Positions 34,101 to 45,414 of a stretch of DNA of 64,000 nt are shown one piece after another (the first letter of the stretch is position 1; every line of letters starts with the position of its first letter). Made by a program: the position numbers and the translations under genes. The DNA comes from Gonatopus flavifemur (taxonomy: Eukaryota > Arthropoda > Insecta > Hymenoptera > Dryinidae), in assembly GCA_018340375.1 (NCBI GenBank), contig JAFFJZ010000017.1:1416001-1480000 (forward strand), in the 5' to 3' direction. The notes beneath the pieces were generated by a model. It did no database searches. It was not told where the DNA came from and saw nothing but the letters and a program-made list of their open reading frames with translations.

Positions 34101-37100
34101 CTTTTGGGCAGAACAGGACTGCATTTTGAACTTCCATAAAGATTCATATTCACTGTGATAACGGGTGGTCTTTACGAATGACTTCGTGCATTTTCTATGT
34201 GTACTTCAAGAACTCCCACATGTATTCATCGAGAATTATTTTGATACTCTATATATTCATTCAGAATACTCCATGAATTCATAGAAATGAATTCCGTAGG
34301 TATTCTTTAGTCTGAATTATCTGTGAACTCAAAAAGGACTTGTGTGCTGTCTGGGAAGGCTTCCGAAGTGAAGATCTAGATGATCTCCGGGTCCTTTCTC
34401 AACCTTTTTGATTGGATAAAAAAGTGATCCGATCAAGTACATCAGCTACTTCAGAAGCCTGCTAATCAAAGTCTTTCTGATCATCTTAATGTCGCTAATT
34501 GTATTGTTCTGAATCTGGGTCAATTCTTTGGACGGAAACGAGTTACTCCTTCCGTTGACTTCATTTCTTTTAAGACGTTTTGGAAATTCGGACATTTTTC
34601 AATTCTCTGAAAAATTCAAGTATCTCAAAAATTTTCGTAATCAACAACATTTCAAATAAGTTACAAAACGCATGAAGTTGGAAAAAACAGATTTTCGGAA
34701 GAATAATTGAATCACCCAAGGATTCTCCAACACTTTCAATTCTAATTGGCTGTTATTCCTGAAATTTCAAATAATCCGCTGCAACTTCAAAACGGAGAAT
34801 ACCAGAATAATTCAATACTTCTTTCAAAAATCCACCTTTTGCCAACTCGGAAGATAGTGGTGAATCAAAAAGTGTGAGTCGTGCCATTGTTTACACACTT
34901 GAATGTTCCGGAACAACCTAATTATATACGCTTTTTATTACATGTAATTATATCAAGTTTTCATACATAGTCCCTCACAAGTATAACGACATTGGTGAAC
35001 AGACATCTCGGTGTCTAAGGTTTGAAAACTGATTCGGTGTACTTTTAGAACACTGAATACGAAAACAACCCTTGGTTAAAACAAACGATTGATTTTGACC
35101 AAACCATAATAGGTGTACAACTTTGCTTCCGCCGCGCCGTTTTTTTTCAAAATTTGCAGCTTTATTCTTAAAAAGTGAATACATATTTATGATTCAAAGT
35201 ACTGGCCGTTGCGAGCCACTACTTTTTCTCATCTTTTTGGCAATCGTCGGATCCCATCTCGGAAAAACGATCCATCTTTTGAGACGATCCACGAATCGAT
35301 CCATTCTCTAAGTTCTCCTTAAGAATGAAAATGCTGATCACTCAGTCAGTGTGCCATCGATTGAAATAAGGGGTAGTCGGGAGAAGCAATGTCTGGAGAG
35401 TACGGCGGATGGGGTGAAACTTTCCATTTTAGTGTTTCCAAATAGGTCTTGACCGGTTTTGAGCATTATCATGTTGGAGGATAACTTTATCGTGTCTTTC
35501 TTGGTACTGTGCACTGAGAAAAAAATGTGTTTTTGGCAACCCCGCCAAGGGGTTGGTAGGTATTCGGTTGAGTCAACAGAATAACGCTTGACATAAATTT
35601 CCCGTCATTTGGTACAAAAATCCACGTTTGGTGGATTCAACCCTGTAGCGATATTGTAACAAAATAAGACGCGCATTTCAGTCAATCACCATGTCTTTAA
35701 TGGAAACACAACGGAATTTGAACGCGCCATTTTAAGCAGTTGATTCAATGTCATATCGAAGTGATTGAAATGCATCAGGTGTAGTTGAAAAGGATGAGCA
35801 TTCGAGATAATATTCTCATTCAATTGCTTCTGGAGAATTGGTTGATTGAACGAATATCCAATGAATTTGGCTGGCAAGTGGCGGGGTTGAGATAACCTCA
35901 TCAATGCGATCGCTTTTGATATATCATGAAGTTCATCACGACCAAAGAAATTCAATGTAGATATAGACAAGCGTCCGTTCAAAAAAGAATTATTTCCTAT
36001 TCATATGAAGAAAAATACGTGATTTTACACAGAGTATGATCCAGTTATATTCACAGATTTGATATGAACTTTCATCAATTTCAAGAGACATAACGTCAGT
36101 TGTATCTTCTAGATCGGATGAATCATGTTCAAAATGGCAAAATGGGTTGCTGAGGGTGGGTTACAGGAAGCTAGGGGGTTGAAAATTCCTGAGAGTATTT
36201 CCGGGATGTCAGAGACTCTCTCCGATGAGTTTGAATCTCATCTACTGTTCATACGATGAACGCAGAACGTTTCATCTCGTAAGGGTGGCTGGGGGGTGGC
36301 TTAGGGAGGAGCTGGGGGTTGAAAATTCTTGAGGGCGTTTCTGGGGAGCCAGTGATATTTCCCAATGATTTTTAGATCAATACTTTGTGCGGAAAAGAAA
36401 TTTTATGTCCGCAGGATGACCGAAGCACGTTTAATCCCGCAACGGTTGCTGGGGGTTGGGCTAGGGGGAAGCTAGGGGCCCACAAATTTTTTGGTGTATC
36501 CCAGGGATGACAGAGACTCTCTCTATCCATTTCCAAATCAATATTCTCCGCAGAAGGGAGCAGGGATATTTTTCTTTGGAGAGGAATCGCATTTTCTGCT
36601 CTTCTAAGGGTTGGAATGCACCCTTCCACATCCACCACCCCCAAAGACCATGTATTTTCCAAAAGCCCTTTCATCAACGAACATTTTGATCCCACCTCCA
36701 TCGGAATCGATTCAGCCAAATTTTGGAGGCACGGGTGGCACAGTTGACGCGGAATGCTCCATATATATATATACCTCATTTTCTCCGCAGTCTTTGAAAA
36801 TTCGCTATCTTGGATCGGATCGATGAATTATTATGAAACATGGGTTTTGGGGGTTTTCGAGGGTGCTGAATACGAATCTGGAGTCAAATCCCGAATTCAT
36901 GATATCCAATCCACACGGCGAACGTGAATTCAGTCAACTTTGCATTTGTGGACAGATTCATATGGAACATGGGTCCTAGGGGTTTTGAAGAGTGAGAAAT
37001 TCGAATCTGACGGCAAAAAACGAGTTCCAGATCACGGATCCAAGATAACGGACGTGAATTCAGTCAACTTCGCATTTATGGACAGATTTGTATGCAACAT

Positions 37101-40100
37101 GGTCCCAGGGGTTTTGGAGGGTGAGGAATCCAAATCTGACGTCGAAAAACGAATTCAAGATGGCGAATCCAATATGGCACGCATGAATATAGTGATTCTG
37201 GCTCTAATTAACAAAATTATATCGTTTTATGTGACACGGGTTCTAGGGATTTCCCAAGGTTCTGAATCAAATTCTGGGCTCCAATGTTGAAAGAAAATAA
37301 TAATTCCGATCTTCCCGTGTAAGCTCCACTGCATCCGAAGACTCTTCAAGACCTGGTTGACGTTACGACAACTGCGCACTAGTGAGAATCCAGAAGTGAA
37401 GGAAGTAGCTATTGAAACAAATGAAGCCTGACAATATTCGGATTCATTTTTGAATTACGCCTAAATAACCCTTTGTTACGCTTATTACGCTTAAATCACT
37501 TTCAGTTCACGCTTTCGTCGCGCTTCCAGGCTCCATTCCTACCAGGACAGTTGGAATTCTACAGTTCCCCAGGTACATGTTTCTGAATCATTTGGGGATG
37601 GTATAAAGGATGGTGGACAATAAGTTCCAGGCTTTCTGAACATTACATTTACAAAGTTTCTCAATTGAGGGGAAAACCGATGAGTGCCTTTCCATATATC
37701 CCTGGATAACTGAATTGTTCAAAATGCGAGCGAAGCGAGCATATGTGGGCTACGATCCATTCAAAATGAGCGAAGCGAATCTTGGAGGCGATCGGACTGC
37801 TGAGCGAAGCGGAGCAGTCAGGCGACGGAGCCCTCTGGGCTATATCTACGAGGTGTGTTCAAAAAGTGAGGTGACTTTGTATTTTTAAGGAGAAATATTT
37901 ATTTATTTATCAATATTTATGTTGTCCCCTTCAAAGCAATCCCCCTCAGATACAATACACTTATGCCAACGGTTTTTCCAATCCTCAAAGCACTTCTCAT
38001 AAGCACTTTTCGGTATAGCCTTGAGCTCTTCCAGCGATGCAGTCTTTATCTCTTCAATCGTTGCAAATCTCCGTCCTTTCATAGGTCTCTTTAGTTTTGG
38101 GAACAAGAAAAAGTCACATGGGGCCAAATCCGGTGAATATGGTGGCTGAGGCATGATTGTGGTGTTGTTTTTGGCCAAAAAATCTCTCACAAGCAAAGAT
38201 GACTGAGCAGGGGCATTATCGTGATGCAAAAGCCATGAATTATTTTTCCACAATTCTGGACGTTTTCTTCGTATTGCTTCTCGCAAACGGCGCATAACTT
38301 GAAGATAATACGGTTTATTGACCGTACGACCATATGGTAAGAACTCCTGATGCACCACGCCATGGTAATCGAAGAAAACAGTGAGCAAAACTTTGACATT
38401 TGATCGAATTCGGCGTGCTTTTTTCGGTCTTGGCTCATATCTGGGGTCTTCCATTGGGACGATTGGACTTTGGTTTCGACATCATAACCATATACCCATG
38501 ATTCGTCACCAGTTATGACCCTTTTGAGTAAATCTGGGTCGTCGTTGACGTCATTCAACAGTTCTTGAGCGATGCTCATGCGACGGTTCTTTTGGTCAAA
38601 ATTTAGCAATTTCGGAACAAACTTCGCTGACACACGTCTCATGCCCAAAACGTTAGAAAAAATTTCATGGCACGAGCCAAGCGATAAACCAACATCCTCA
38701 GCAACTTCTCTGATAGTGATTTGACGATTTTCCAAAACAATTTTCTTCACTGCTTGAACGTTTCCATCAGTTGTTGACGTGCTTGGGCGTCCAGAGCGAG
38801 GCTCGTCATTGGCATCTTCCCGGCCATCTTGGAAGAGTTTGTACCACTTGTAAACATTTTTTTTACTCAGAACAGTTTCACCGTATGCTACTGTCAACAT
38901 TTTAAGTGTTTCGGAGCACTTCATTTTATTTTTTACACAAAATTTGATGCAAATCCTTTGATCCATATTTTTCGATAGCAAGAAATCGCCGAGCACGCGA
39001 AACACTTATAACCTTTACGCCTCTCACAACCAAACAAAAAATGCTATACACTTGAAACTTGGTACAGATGTTCGGGAAGAGTGTGCCAACATAACAAAAC
39101 AAAAAAATCGATAATCGAAAGTACGTTGCTCGCGAAATTTGAAAAGTCACCTTACTTTTTGAACACACCTCGTACGTTGAATTTATTTGGTTGTAATGAA
39201 CTTCATGACATATCAAAAGCAATCGCATTGATGAGGTTGTCTTGACCCGACCACTTTTCAGCCAAACTCATTGGATATTCGTTCAATTAACCAATTCTCC
39301 AGAAGCAATTGAATGAGAATATTATCTCGAATGCTAATTTTTTTCAATTACACCTGATGCATTTCAATCACTTCGATATGGGATTGAATCAACTGCTTAA
39401 AATGGTGCGTTCAAATTTCGTTGTGTTTCCATTAAAGACATAGTGGTTGACTGTAATGCGCGTCTTATTTAGTTACAATATCGCTACAGGGTTGAATCAA
39501 CCAAACCTGGATTATTGTACCAATGACGGGAAATTTATATCAAGCGTTATTCTGTTGACTCAATCGAATACCTACCAAACCCTTGGCGGAGTTGCCAAAA
39601 ACACATTTTTTCTCTCAGTGCACCAAATGCAAAGCATAACCTTGGCACCATGAATATTTGATTTGGCCATCGTCGTGGGGACATATCCGGGCATTCCTCA
39701 AGATTTTCTGCGCTTGGCATTATCGTAGTGGACCCATTTTTCGTCGCTGGTCACAATGCGGTGTAAAAACTCCCTTCGATTCTGTTTTTGAAGCTGCTGT
39801 TCGCAAGTAAAGAAACGTCGCTCAACACTTCTTAGCTTCAATTCGTACGGAACCCAATTCCCCTGTTTGTGAATCATTCCCATGGCTCTGAGGCGTTCCG
39901 AAATGGTTCATTGAGTTACTCCCAATAATTTTGCCCATTCTTCTTGCGTTTGGCACGATTCTTCATCCAGTAATGCCTCCAATTTGGAATCTCCGAAAAC
40001 TTTCTCTCTCCCACCGCCATGTCGGTTCTCGACATTGAAATCACCCTTCTTGAAACGTTGAAACCATTCACGACACGTTCTTTCACTCAAAGCAGCCTCA

Positions 40101-43100
40101 CCGTGAGTATCTAAGAGCGCATTCGATGAGCCTCAGCCGCACTTTTCTTCAAATGAAAGCAGAAAATCAGAACTTCCCACAAATGACAAGAATTTGGCTC
40201 AAAAACTGACATCTCCGATCGAGTAAAAATTTATGATGTAATAAAAAATTAACTAATATTGCAATGTTGTTATGTTGACGCATGTTCAACCTCACTGTGT
40301 GACATTCAGTACCTAACCTATTTCGATCGCTTCCTACCGACGCAACCATATATTGTAAACGGCGGAAGCAAAGTTTTACACCTAATATTAGTCAATCAGC
40401 CAATCGGATTGATTCAAAACATTGTGCAAACGGAATCCCGATTAAATCTGATCAAATGACTGGCATCGGCCTTCTCATTCTTCAATAGGAAATGGAGTGG
40501 AAATCACTGACTGTTGAATAAGCTCCAATATGCATCATAACCATCAGACTCAATGGGACTGAATCAGGAAACATGAGAGAACATACCGGCGTTTGGACAG
40601 CATGTTTATCGGATTCAATCAGTCCTTTCATGGTTTGAATTGAGATTGATTAATGAGCATTCGCGAGCTGTGCAGTATGGTATGAATGGATCGAATCAGT
40701 TATTCGATGGTAGTGATGGCCGATCTTGAAAGAAACGATTCTCTTTTATAGAATTTTTGTACAATTTGGATCGGAATAAAAGATTCAATAAAAGATTGAT
40801 AAATTTTTCATAGAAAAGAATCGATTTTTCCCATATCAGCCATCACTATTCGATGGTTGATTCAATGGATAGTTTGATACTTCCCAGGGAAAATCAAACG
40901 CATTAGGCGGCCTATTAAACAGATCACATCATGTCCAAGTGACTCACTAAGCTAAAACCGTCATCAGGTCAATTTTTTATGGTTGATTTAATAAAATTCA
41001 TCAGCATTCCAATCGACACATACACGCAAAATGGTACGCCCGCCGCACAGTGGGAAATTTTGGTGTATTTATTGACAAAAATCAACCTACAACCCAATTT
41101 TCATCCGACGCTGATGAATTTCCTTCTAAAATACTCAGAAAGAGTTCCACTTTAACGTATCACTGCGGCATTTTTGTTTGGACCAATCCGATATCTATAC
41201 AATTCAACAGAAACTCGATAAATTCTCAAAAAAAAAACATCGATACTGCAAAACATCGCTTTTTAGTGATGGAAATTCTCGAATTTTCAATAGTCAGGAG
41301 TTACATAAAGTTGTCCCGGTTTTCTTGAGTCTTTTCTGCTATCTAATAACCGACTTTGATTTTGAGAAAGTTATTTCTATTCACAAAAATTCTTGATCTT
41401 TGGGTGGATTATGTAATTCCTATCAGATTTCTATAGCATTTTTGTGCTTCTCCACCACAAGTATTAGTAATTCCATGTGAAGAAATATGTTTCGTCACGT
41501 GAAACAGGAAAAACGTTTCTTTTTAGACAAATAATCATTCACTCGTTCACCAAATCTTCTTTTTCAATTTTGATTCGAATTCTCCTCTAATTCAGTTGAA
41601 TATTGCGGAAATGCCGCAGTGATACGTTCAAAGGGAACCCTCTCTGAGTATTTTGAAATGAAATCCATCAGCATCGGATGAAAATTGAGTTGTGGGCTGA
41701 TTTTTGTCTATGAATGCACCAAAATTTCTCACTATGCGCCGTGAGGCCGTGCTGCCAAGCAACGTAAAACTCCGTGCTTGCTACTGTACGTAGCGAAGTG
41801 CCTACCTCGTGTTTCATCATCCACAATGGACATGTCCATTGATCCCTATCCAAGATGACCAGTTCCGATTGAAGTTCAATCGTCAGATATCAATGCTTCA
41901 AAGTACGTAGGATTCGTTCAATCAGATTTGTCCAGAGGTCCTTGTTTGTGACAAGGAAGGCTTATCGATTATAAACGAACCATTTTTCAGTCAAATAAGA
42001 TTTTTTTATATTTAACAAACCGTATTTGATTGAAATGAATTTGAGATATTTTTTTTCCGTGTAGGGTAAGGCGGGGTAATATGCCAGTGTGGGTAAAATG
42101 CCACTTGGGTGATATTTTCAAAAATTACCGCAGATAGCAGTCATAGCTTAGTCATATGTTCTTCGGAATCAGTTAGTCTACTGATTCAGAAGGACATATG
42201 ACTGCCATCTGCGATGATTTTGGATAATATCACCCGAGTGGCATTTTACCCACACTGGCATTTTACCCCGCCTTACCCTATATAAAATTGATCAATCATA
42301 AACATTAAACCTATATGAAGATTATCTATAAAGGACAATAGAAAATGAAGCTAATCCAAGAAAGCTGACAGTCGTTCCGCATTCAACACGCCAAAAGCAC
42401 CAGACTGAATCAGTTACTAGACCTTGATCACCGAAGGGAACAATTTTTGTTGTTGACCTATGATATATGTCTCCTTATATAAATTTCAATAATACCAGGT
42501 GTGTAAGTATGAAACCGGAATTTTTGTACAGAAAAAACACGTTTATTGTAATGATATGATACAAAGTAACTTACTCAAAATATTGTCCGTCGCTATCTAT
42601 ACATTTTTCCCATCTTTCTGGCAATTTGTGGATTCCGCGCCAAAAGAACTGTTGCTCTTTTGAGGCAAACCAGTCATCGAGCCATTTTCGTACATCTTCG
42701 TGAGGAGTAAAGCGCTGCTCAGCAAGTGCGTGTCTCATCGATGCAAACAAGTAGTAATCGGATGGGGCAAGGTCCAGTGAGTAAAGCGCGTGCTGAAGAA
42801 TCTCCCAACGGAACGACTCTATCGTTTCCTGGACCTGTTTTGCTTTGTGTGCTGGTGCATTGTCATGCAGCAAAATCATCGTGTGTTGTCTTTGTTGGTA
42901 TTCTGGTCGTTTTTCACGCAAAACTCGATCCAAATCGATCATTTGTTGTCGGTAGCGTTGAGTATTGACAGTTTCCCCAGGTTTCAGCAGCTCGTAGTAG
43001 ATTACGCCCTTCTGATCCCACCAAACACACAGCATCGTCTTTCGTCCGTAGCGGTTTGGTCTTGCCGTCAATGTTGATGATTCACCCGGAGTAACCCATG

Positions 43101-44423
43101 ACTTTTTGCGCTTAGGATTCTCGAAATATATCCACTTTTCATCGCCAGTCACAATTCGATGGAGAAATGACTTTCTTTGGAACCTGGCGAGCAGCATTTC
43201 GCATGATGTTTCGCGGTTTTCCTGCTGTCTTTCGTTGAGTTCATGTGGAACCTATTTCCCCACCTTTTGTATCTTTCCCATGGCTTTCAACCGAAGGGAG
43301 ATGGCTTCTCGGGTCACCTTTAACTGATCCGCCAGTTGTTGTTGTGTTTGAGCGTCGTCTTCGTCCAACAAGGCTTGCAGGTCAGCGTCTTCAAAGTTTT
43401 TCGGTGGTCTTCCACGTTCTTCGTTCCTGACGTCAAAATCGCCACTTTTGAACCGTTTGAACCACTCGAAACACTGTGTTTTATCGAGAGCATGCTCACC
43501 AAACGCCTCCACAAGCATTCTATGCGATTCGGCTGCGGTTTTCTTCAGATGAAAACAGAAAAGTAGTGCTGTCCGTAAATCGTCATTCATTGGCACAAAA
43601 CTCGACATGTTTATCTCTAATAAACTAATGCTACTGAATGAAACTCGTGCTATTGTGAGTTGGAAATCTTTGTCGGATATCAATACAATAACAAGACACC
43701 GCTGACGTGATGTGTCGGTAACTGCATCGACTTGTAGCGCCACCTATGGGCAAATTCCGGTTTCATACTTACACACCTGGTAATATGTAGGATGTATGTG
43801 ATTCTTTTCTACTAGGATATTCTAGAACATCGTCACCAACAAAATATTTGTTAGGGTACGTCGCCTCCTTGTAGAATTTAGAAGCACGACAATCGGTGGG
43901 AGCCGAGTCAATGGTGGCTCAATACAGAATCAACATAAAGGTAACGTAGCATGAAGTGCACGATATCGATATTTTATATACAATTTTTATGAAGTTTTTA
44001 TCAGTGTTTTATAAAAGTGTTTATAGAAAATATCGATACCGTGAAATTCGTGCACCTCTACAATGTAGAGATGTCTGCACAAAAATCGAGGCCAGACATT
44101 CCTACGTTACCTTTACCTTGCTTCTACATCGAGCTACCATCGTCTACCAAGTTATATATAATCCATCGATTCTTCACCTGGATTCTACATCAAGGCGACG
44201 TACCCCATCGGTGGCAATACTGCACTCACATACATGACATATGTTTCAGTTAACCATTTTGTTAAATTTTCAGGGTGACAGCGGTGGTCCATTAGTTTAC
44301 AATAATGTGTTAATCGGAATTAGTTCTCGTTCTTATCCTTGTGCGAAAGGTATTCCAGATATTTTTGTCAAAGTGAAAGCATTTAGAGATTTTATCAGTT
44401 CTTCTATGGAAATTATGACTTAA
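31174..44423 (+). CDS. Chymotrypsin-fold (S1A) serine protease, three visible exons, 12.45-kb last intron
   Basis: Exons are 31174-31499, 31564-31821 and 44274-44423, with GT..AG borders and consistent phases. The first visible exon continues a codon from an unseen upstream exon that should carry the signal peptide. VPEK precedes the mature start IVGGS, so activation would be after Lys. The mature domain is 235 residues with His41 (LTAAHC), Asp95 (DYDIGIIK) and Ser189 (GDSGGP), all present. Disulphide cysteines are in place. The residue six before the catalytic Ser is Gly (GRGICSGDS), not Asp, so trypsin specificity is unlikely; an elastase- or collagenase-like pocket is the better guess. Secretion is inferred from the family. 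The long intron carries a stack of transposons, yet splice sites and frame are intact. Confidence 0.9.
32543..33864 (-). mobile_element. mariner copy 1 of a D,D34D family, 1322 bp
   Basis: The ends CGAGGTGTGTTCAAAAAGTA and its inverted copy are flanked by TA (32541-32542 and 33865-33866). It is near-identical to 37849-39172, which is 2 bp longer. It lies in the serine-protease intron in the opposite orientation to the gene. Confidence 0.96.
32672..33658 (-). pseudogene. mariner transposase with a late premature stop
   Basis: I choose ATG 33658 (MDQRICIKFC) over the upstream in-frame non-ATG extension. Paired HTH motifs are present (FCVKNKIKCSETLKML, YKWYKLFQDG, ITIREVAEDVGLS). The catalytic triad is in [23 protein letters not shown] and [14 protein letters not shown], with 34 residues between the last two acidic residues. 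The frame stops at KCFED with TGA (32674-32672). The second copy has TGG there and continues about 25 residues, so a Trp-to-stop change removed the C-terminus. Everything else is open. Confidence 0.93.
33865..35111. other. Intron DNA without recognised features
   Basis: AT-rich, with short frames only (e.g. 33913-34158). No inverted repeats or coding similarity seen. Confidence 0.5.
36120..36520 (+). repeat. Minisatellite, about three ~145-bp units
   Basis: The phrase GCTAGGGGGTTGAAAATTCC (variants GCTGGGGGTTGAAAATTCTT and GCTAGGGGCCCAC) recurs near 36170, 36310 and 36470. In the first and third units it is followed by ATGTCAGAGACTCTCTC or its variant. The frame 36372-36779 (minus) crosses it and is not a gene. 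Confidence 0.75.
36840..37290 (+). repeat. Minisatellite, ~120-bp units (GGGGTTTT / AATCTGA / GATGGCGAATCC type)
   Basis: Three to four units contain AACATGGGTCCTAGGGGTTT, GAATCTGACG and AAGATGGCGAATCCAATATG-like words. The same word set builds the arrays at 59430-60460 and 62240-62720. Confidence 0.78.
37740..37830. repeat. GAGCGAAGCG-type short repeats
   Basis: GCGAGCGAAGCGAGC, GAGCGAAGCGAATC and GAGCGAAGCGGAGCAG occur within 90 bp just left of mariner copy 2. Confidence 0.6.
37849..39172 (-). mobile_element. mariner copy 2 of the same family, 1324 bp
   Basis: Same ends as copy 1, flanked by TA (37847-37848 and 39173-39174). It is nested in the TIR element, which is nested in the old mariner, which is in the protease intron. 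Confidence 0.96.
37903..38966 (-). pseudogene. mariner transposase copy 2, 2-bp frameshift
   Basis: From ATG 38966 the frame matches copy 1 up to the segment after WKTPD, where an extra AT (near 38438-38440) shifts it. The correct frame continues as the 38454-37903 reading with [24 protein letters not shown] and the full C-terminus KCFEDWKNRWHKC to INIDK. The first Asp (ITGDESWVYGYD) and the other two are all kept. Copy 1 lacks this shift but has a late stop. Confidence 0.94.
40711..40848. mobile_element. 138-bp hAT-like MITE with perfect 8-bp duplication
   Basis: The ends TAGTGATGGC and GCCATCACTA (with GAT and AATCGATT words inward) are flanked on both sides by TTCGATGG (40703-40710 and 40849-40856). 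An exact 8-bp duplication is typical of hAT transposition. A relative with similar ends lies at ~44526-44694. Confidence 0.92.
41044..41738. mobile_element. ~700-bp element with ~170-bp TIRs
   Basis: AGTGGGAAATTTTGGTG at the left pairs with an inverted copy near 41710-41736. Matching continues through CAATTTTCATCCGA, AAAATACTCAGA and CGTATCACTGCGGCATTT words. The middle (~41216-41574) has no coding capacity. Confidence 0.8.
42064..42278. mobile_element. 215-bp palindromic MITE, pogo-like ends
   Basis: GGGTAAGGCGGGGTAA and its inverted copy at the right are flanked by TA on both sides (42062-42063 and 42279-42280). GGTAAAATGCCAC-type subterminal repeats recall pogo/Tigger-derived MITEs, though the terminus differs from the pogo element at 19574. 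Confidence 0.9.
42495..43780 (-). mobile_element. mauritiana-type (Mos1-like) mariner, 1286 bp
   Basis: The ends CCAGGTGTGTAAGTATGAAA and inverted copy are flanked by TA (42493-42494 and 43781-43782). The length equals that known for the Drosophila Mos1 element (1286 bp), and the terminus begins CCAGGTGT as Mos1 does. It lies in the long protease intron, 493 bp before the last exon. Confidence 0.96.
42571..43608 (-). pseudogene. Mos1-like mariner transposase, 345 codons, one nonsense codon
   Basis: From ATG 43608 (MSSFVPMNDDL) to the stop at 42571 there is a single reading frame of 345 codons, Mos1's length, broken only by TAG at 43254-43252 in QKVGK*VPHEL, where Mos1-type proteins have Trp. 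Motifs: [81 protein letters not shown] (34 residues between the last two Asp) and KLPERWEKCIDSDGQYFE. No frameshift is visible. Confidence 0.96.
43854..44206. mobile_element. ~350-bp MITE just upstream of the protease last exon
   Basis: GGGTACGTCGCCT at the left and its inverted copy at the right, with AGGTAACGTA, GTGCACGA and ATATCGATA blocks pairing further in. It ends about 68 bp before the exon that carries the catalytic serine. A pseudo-palindrome of TATCGATA lies at its centre. Confidence 0.75.
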
Positions 44424-44525
44424 GATTATGTTATGAAATAGGCAATAAATTTCGAATGTAAATGATGGATTCTTCAATATAAGTTTATTGAGAACAATTT
44501 ATAGAGAAATTTATTCACTTTCTCA

Positions 44526-44694
44526 TGGTGATGCCGATTGTTCAAAGAATCGATGCTTTTTATACAGAGTATATCAAATTTTCATCGATGTTTCCATCGA
44601 TTTTTTTATCGACTTCATCAAGACAAATCTATGAAAACTAAATACTTTTTTTTATGAGAAAGAATCAATTTTGTTTAAGAATCGACATCACTAC
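44526..44694. mobile_element. ~170-bp MITE related to the one at 40711
   Basis: The ends GGTGATGCCGATTG and CGACATCACTA resemble the TAGTGATGGCCGAT terminus at 40711, with AATCGAT words inward. The duplication is unclear (CTTTCTCA against CTTCTTTG). Confidence 0.55.
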
Positions 44695-45098
44695 TTCTTT
44701 GATGATCTTATTTCTATTAAATAGACATCCAAATTATTCCCAATGATCCATTATTGAATATTGCTATTAGTAATCATATGATTGTTGAAGATTTCCAATA
44801 TTCTGGGAATATTCTGATTATTGATGGACATTCTTGAGGAAATCGACTTCATAGCCATTATAACGGATTTTAATCAATATTCTAACCTATAAGAACTCTA
44901 CAATTCCTTTGTATCAAAAAGAATCTATTCTATTACAGAGTCCCTAGAATATTTTGATACAATGTCAAGGATATTTTCAGAATCTTGTGGGTCCATTAGA
45001 TAATTTTTAGAGGCACTCAAATATCAGAAGAAGCATATCAATTTCTATGCCAACTTTTTCCAATACACCACATGATTAATACAAATTCAAAAGGAACC

Positions 45099-45414
45099 CA
45101 AGTAGCACCAGAATATACTATGAATGTTCTTCGAATATTCGAAATATGTTCTATGCATATTCGAATGAGACTGTTTCATAGGTGTTATGCATATTCATCG
45201 AACGTATGTAATTAAATATATGACGGCACGTTAATTGAACGTCGATTGAATGAATATCGTACATTTCGAATGTACTATGTACGTTCTAAGTATATTTGAA
45301 ACAGTCTCATTCGAACATTCCATGAACGTTCATTATATGTTCTTCGTATCCCATTCGTACATTCTACGAACGTTTCTATTTCGTATATACTTTGATATTC
45401 TGTTACTGCTTGGG
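45099..45414. mobile_element. ~315-bp MITE with CCCAAGTAGCACCAGAATAT end
   Basis: The left end CCCAAGTAGCACCAGAATAT and the right inverted end CCCAAGCAGTAACAGAATAT match. The internal words CGAATGAGACTGTTTCA and complement recur. The same internal phrase occurs in 51989-52738, so both belong to one family. ATTCGAA/GTTCGT-rich sequence gives it a self-similar look. 45415-46660 shows no gene. Confidence 0.72.

Larger units (their letters stand above)
35512..39620. mobile_element. Non-autonomous element with ~450-bp TIRs inside the old mariner
   Basis: The left arm (35512-~35962) and the right arm (~39175-39620) are inverted copies. They start GCACTGAGA and include CCGCCAAGGGGTTGG-, GGTTGAATC- and CATTGATGAGGTT-type blocks. 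The interior has two minisatellite tracts and no transposase of its own. A later mariner (37849-39172) landed at the inner edge of the right arm. There is no clear TSD, and about 130 bp of the host mariner are missing at the insertion point. Confidence 0.85.
35112..40382 (-). mobile_element. Old mariner split by a later element
   Basis: The ends GGTGTACAACTTTGCTTCCG at 35112 and the inverted form at 40382 are each flanked by TA. The right part (39640-~40200) holds the N-terminal half of a minus-strand transposase (CREWFQRFKKGDFNVENR, QTQEEWAKLLGVTQ, MIHKQGNWVPYELKLR, HRIVTSDEKWVHYDN). The left part (35112-35511) holds the C-terminal end (QERHDKVI, HDNAQ and GIRRLPKR-like words with stops). 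Removing 35512-39620 leaves about 1.16 kb, close to a mariner's size; roughly 45 codons are missing at the join. The transposase is heavily decayed. Confidence 0.85.

Noticed and set aside
36372..36779. 135-codon minus frame
   Set aside because: It overlaps the minisatellite and shows no domain.
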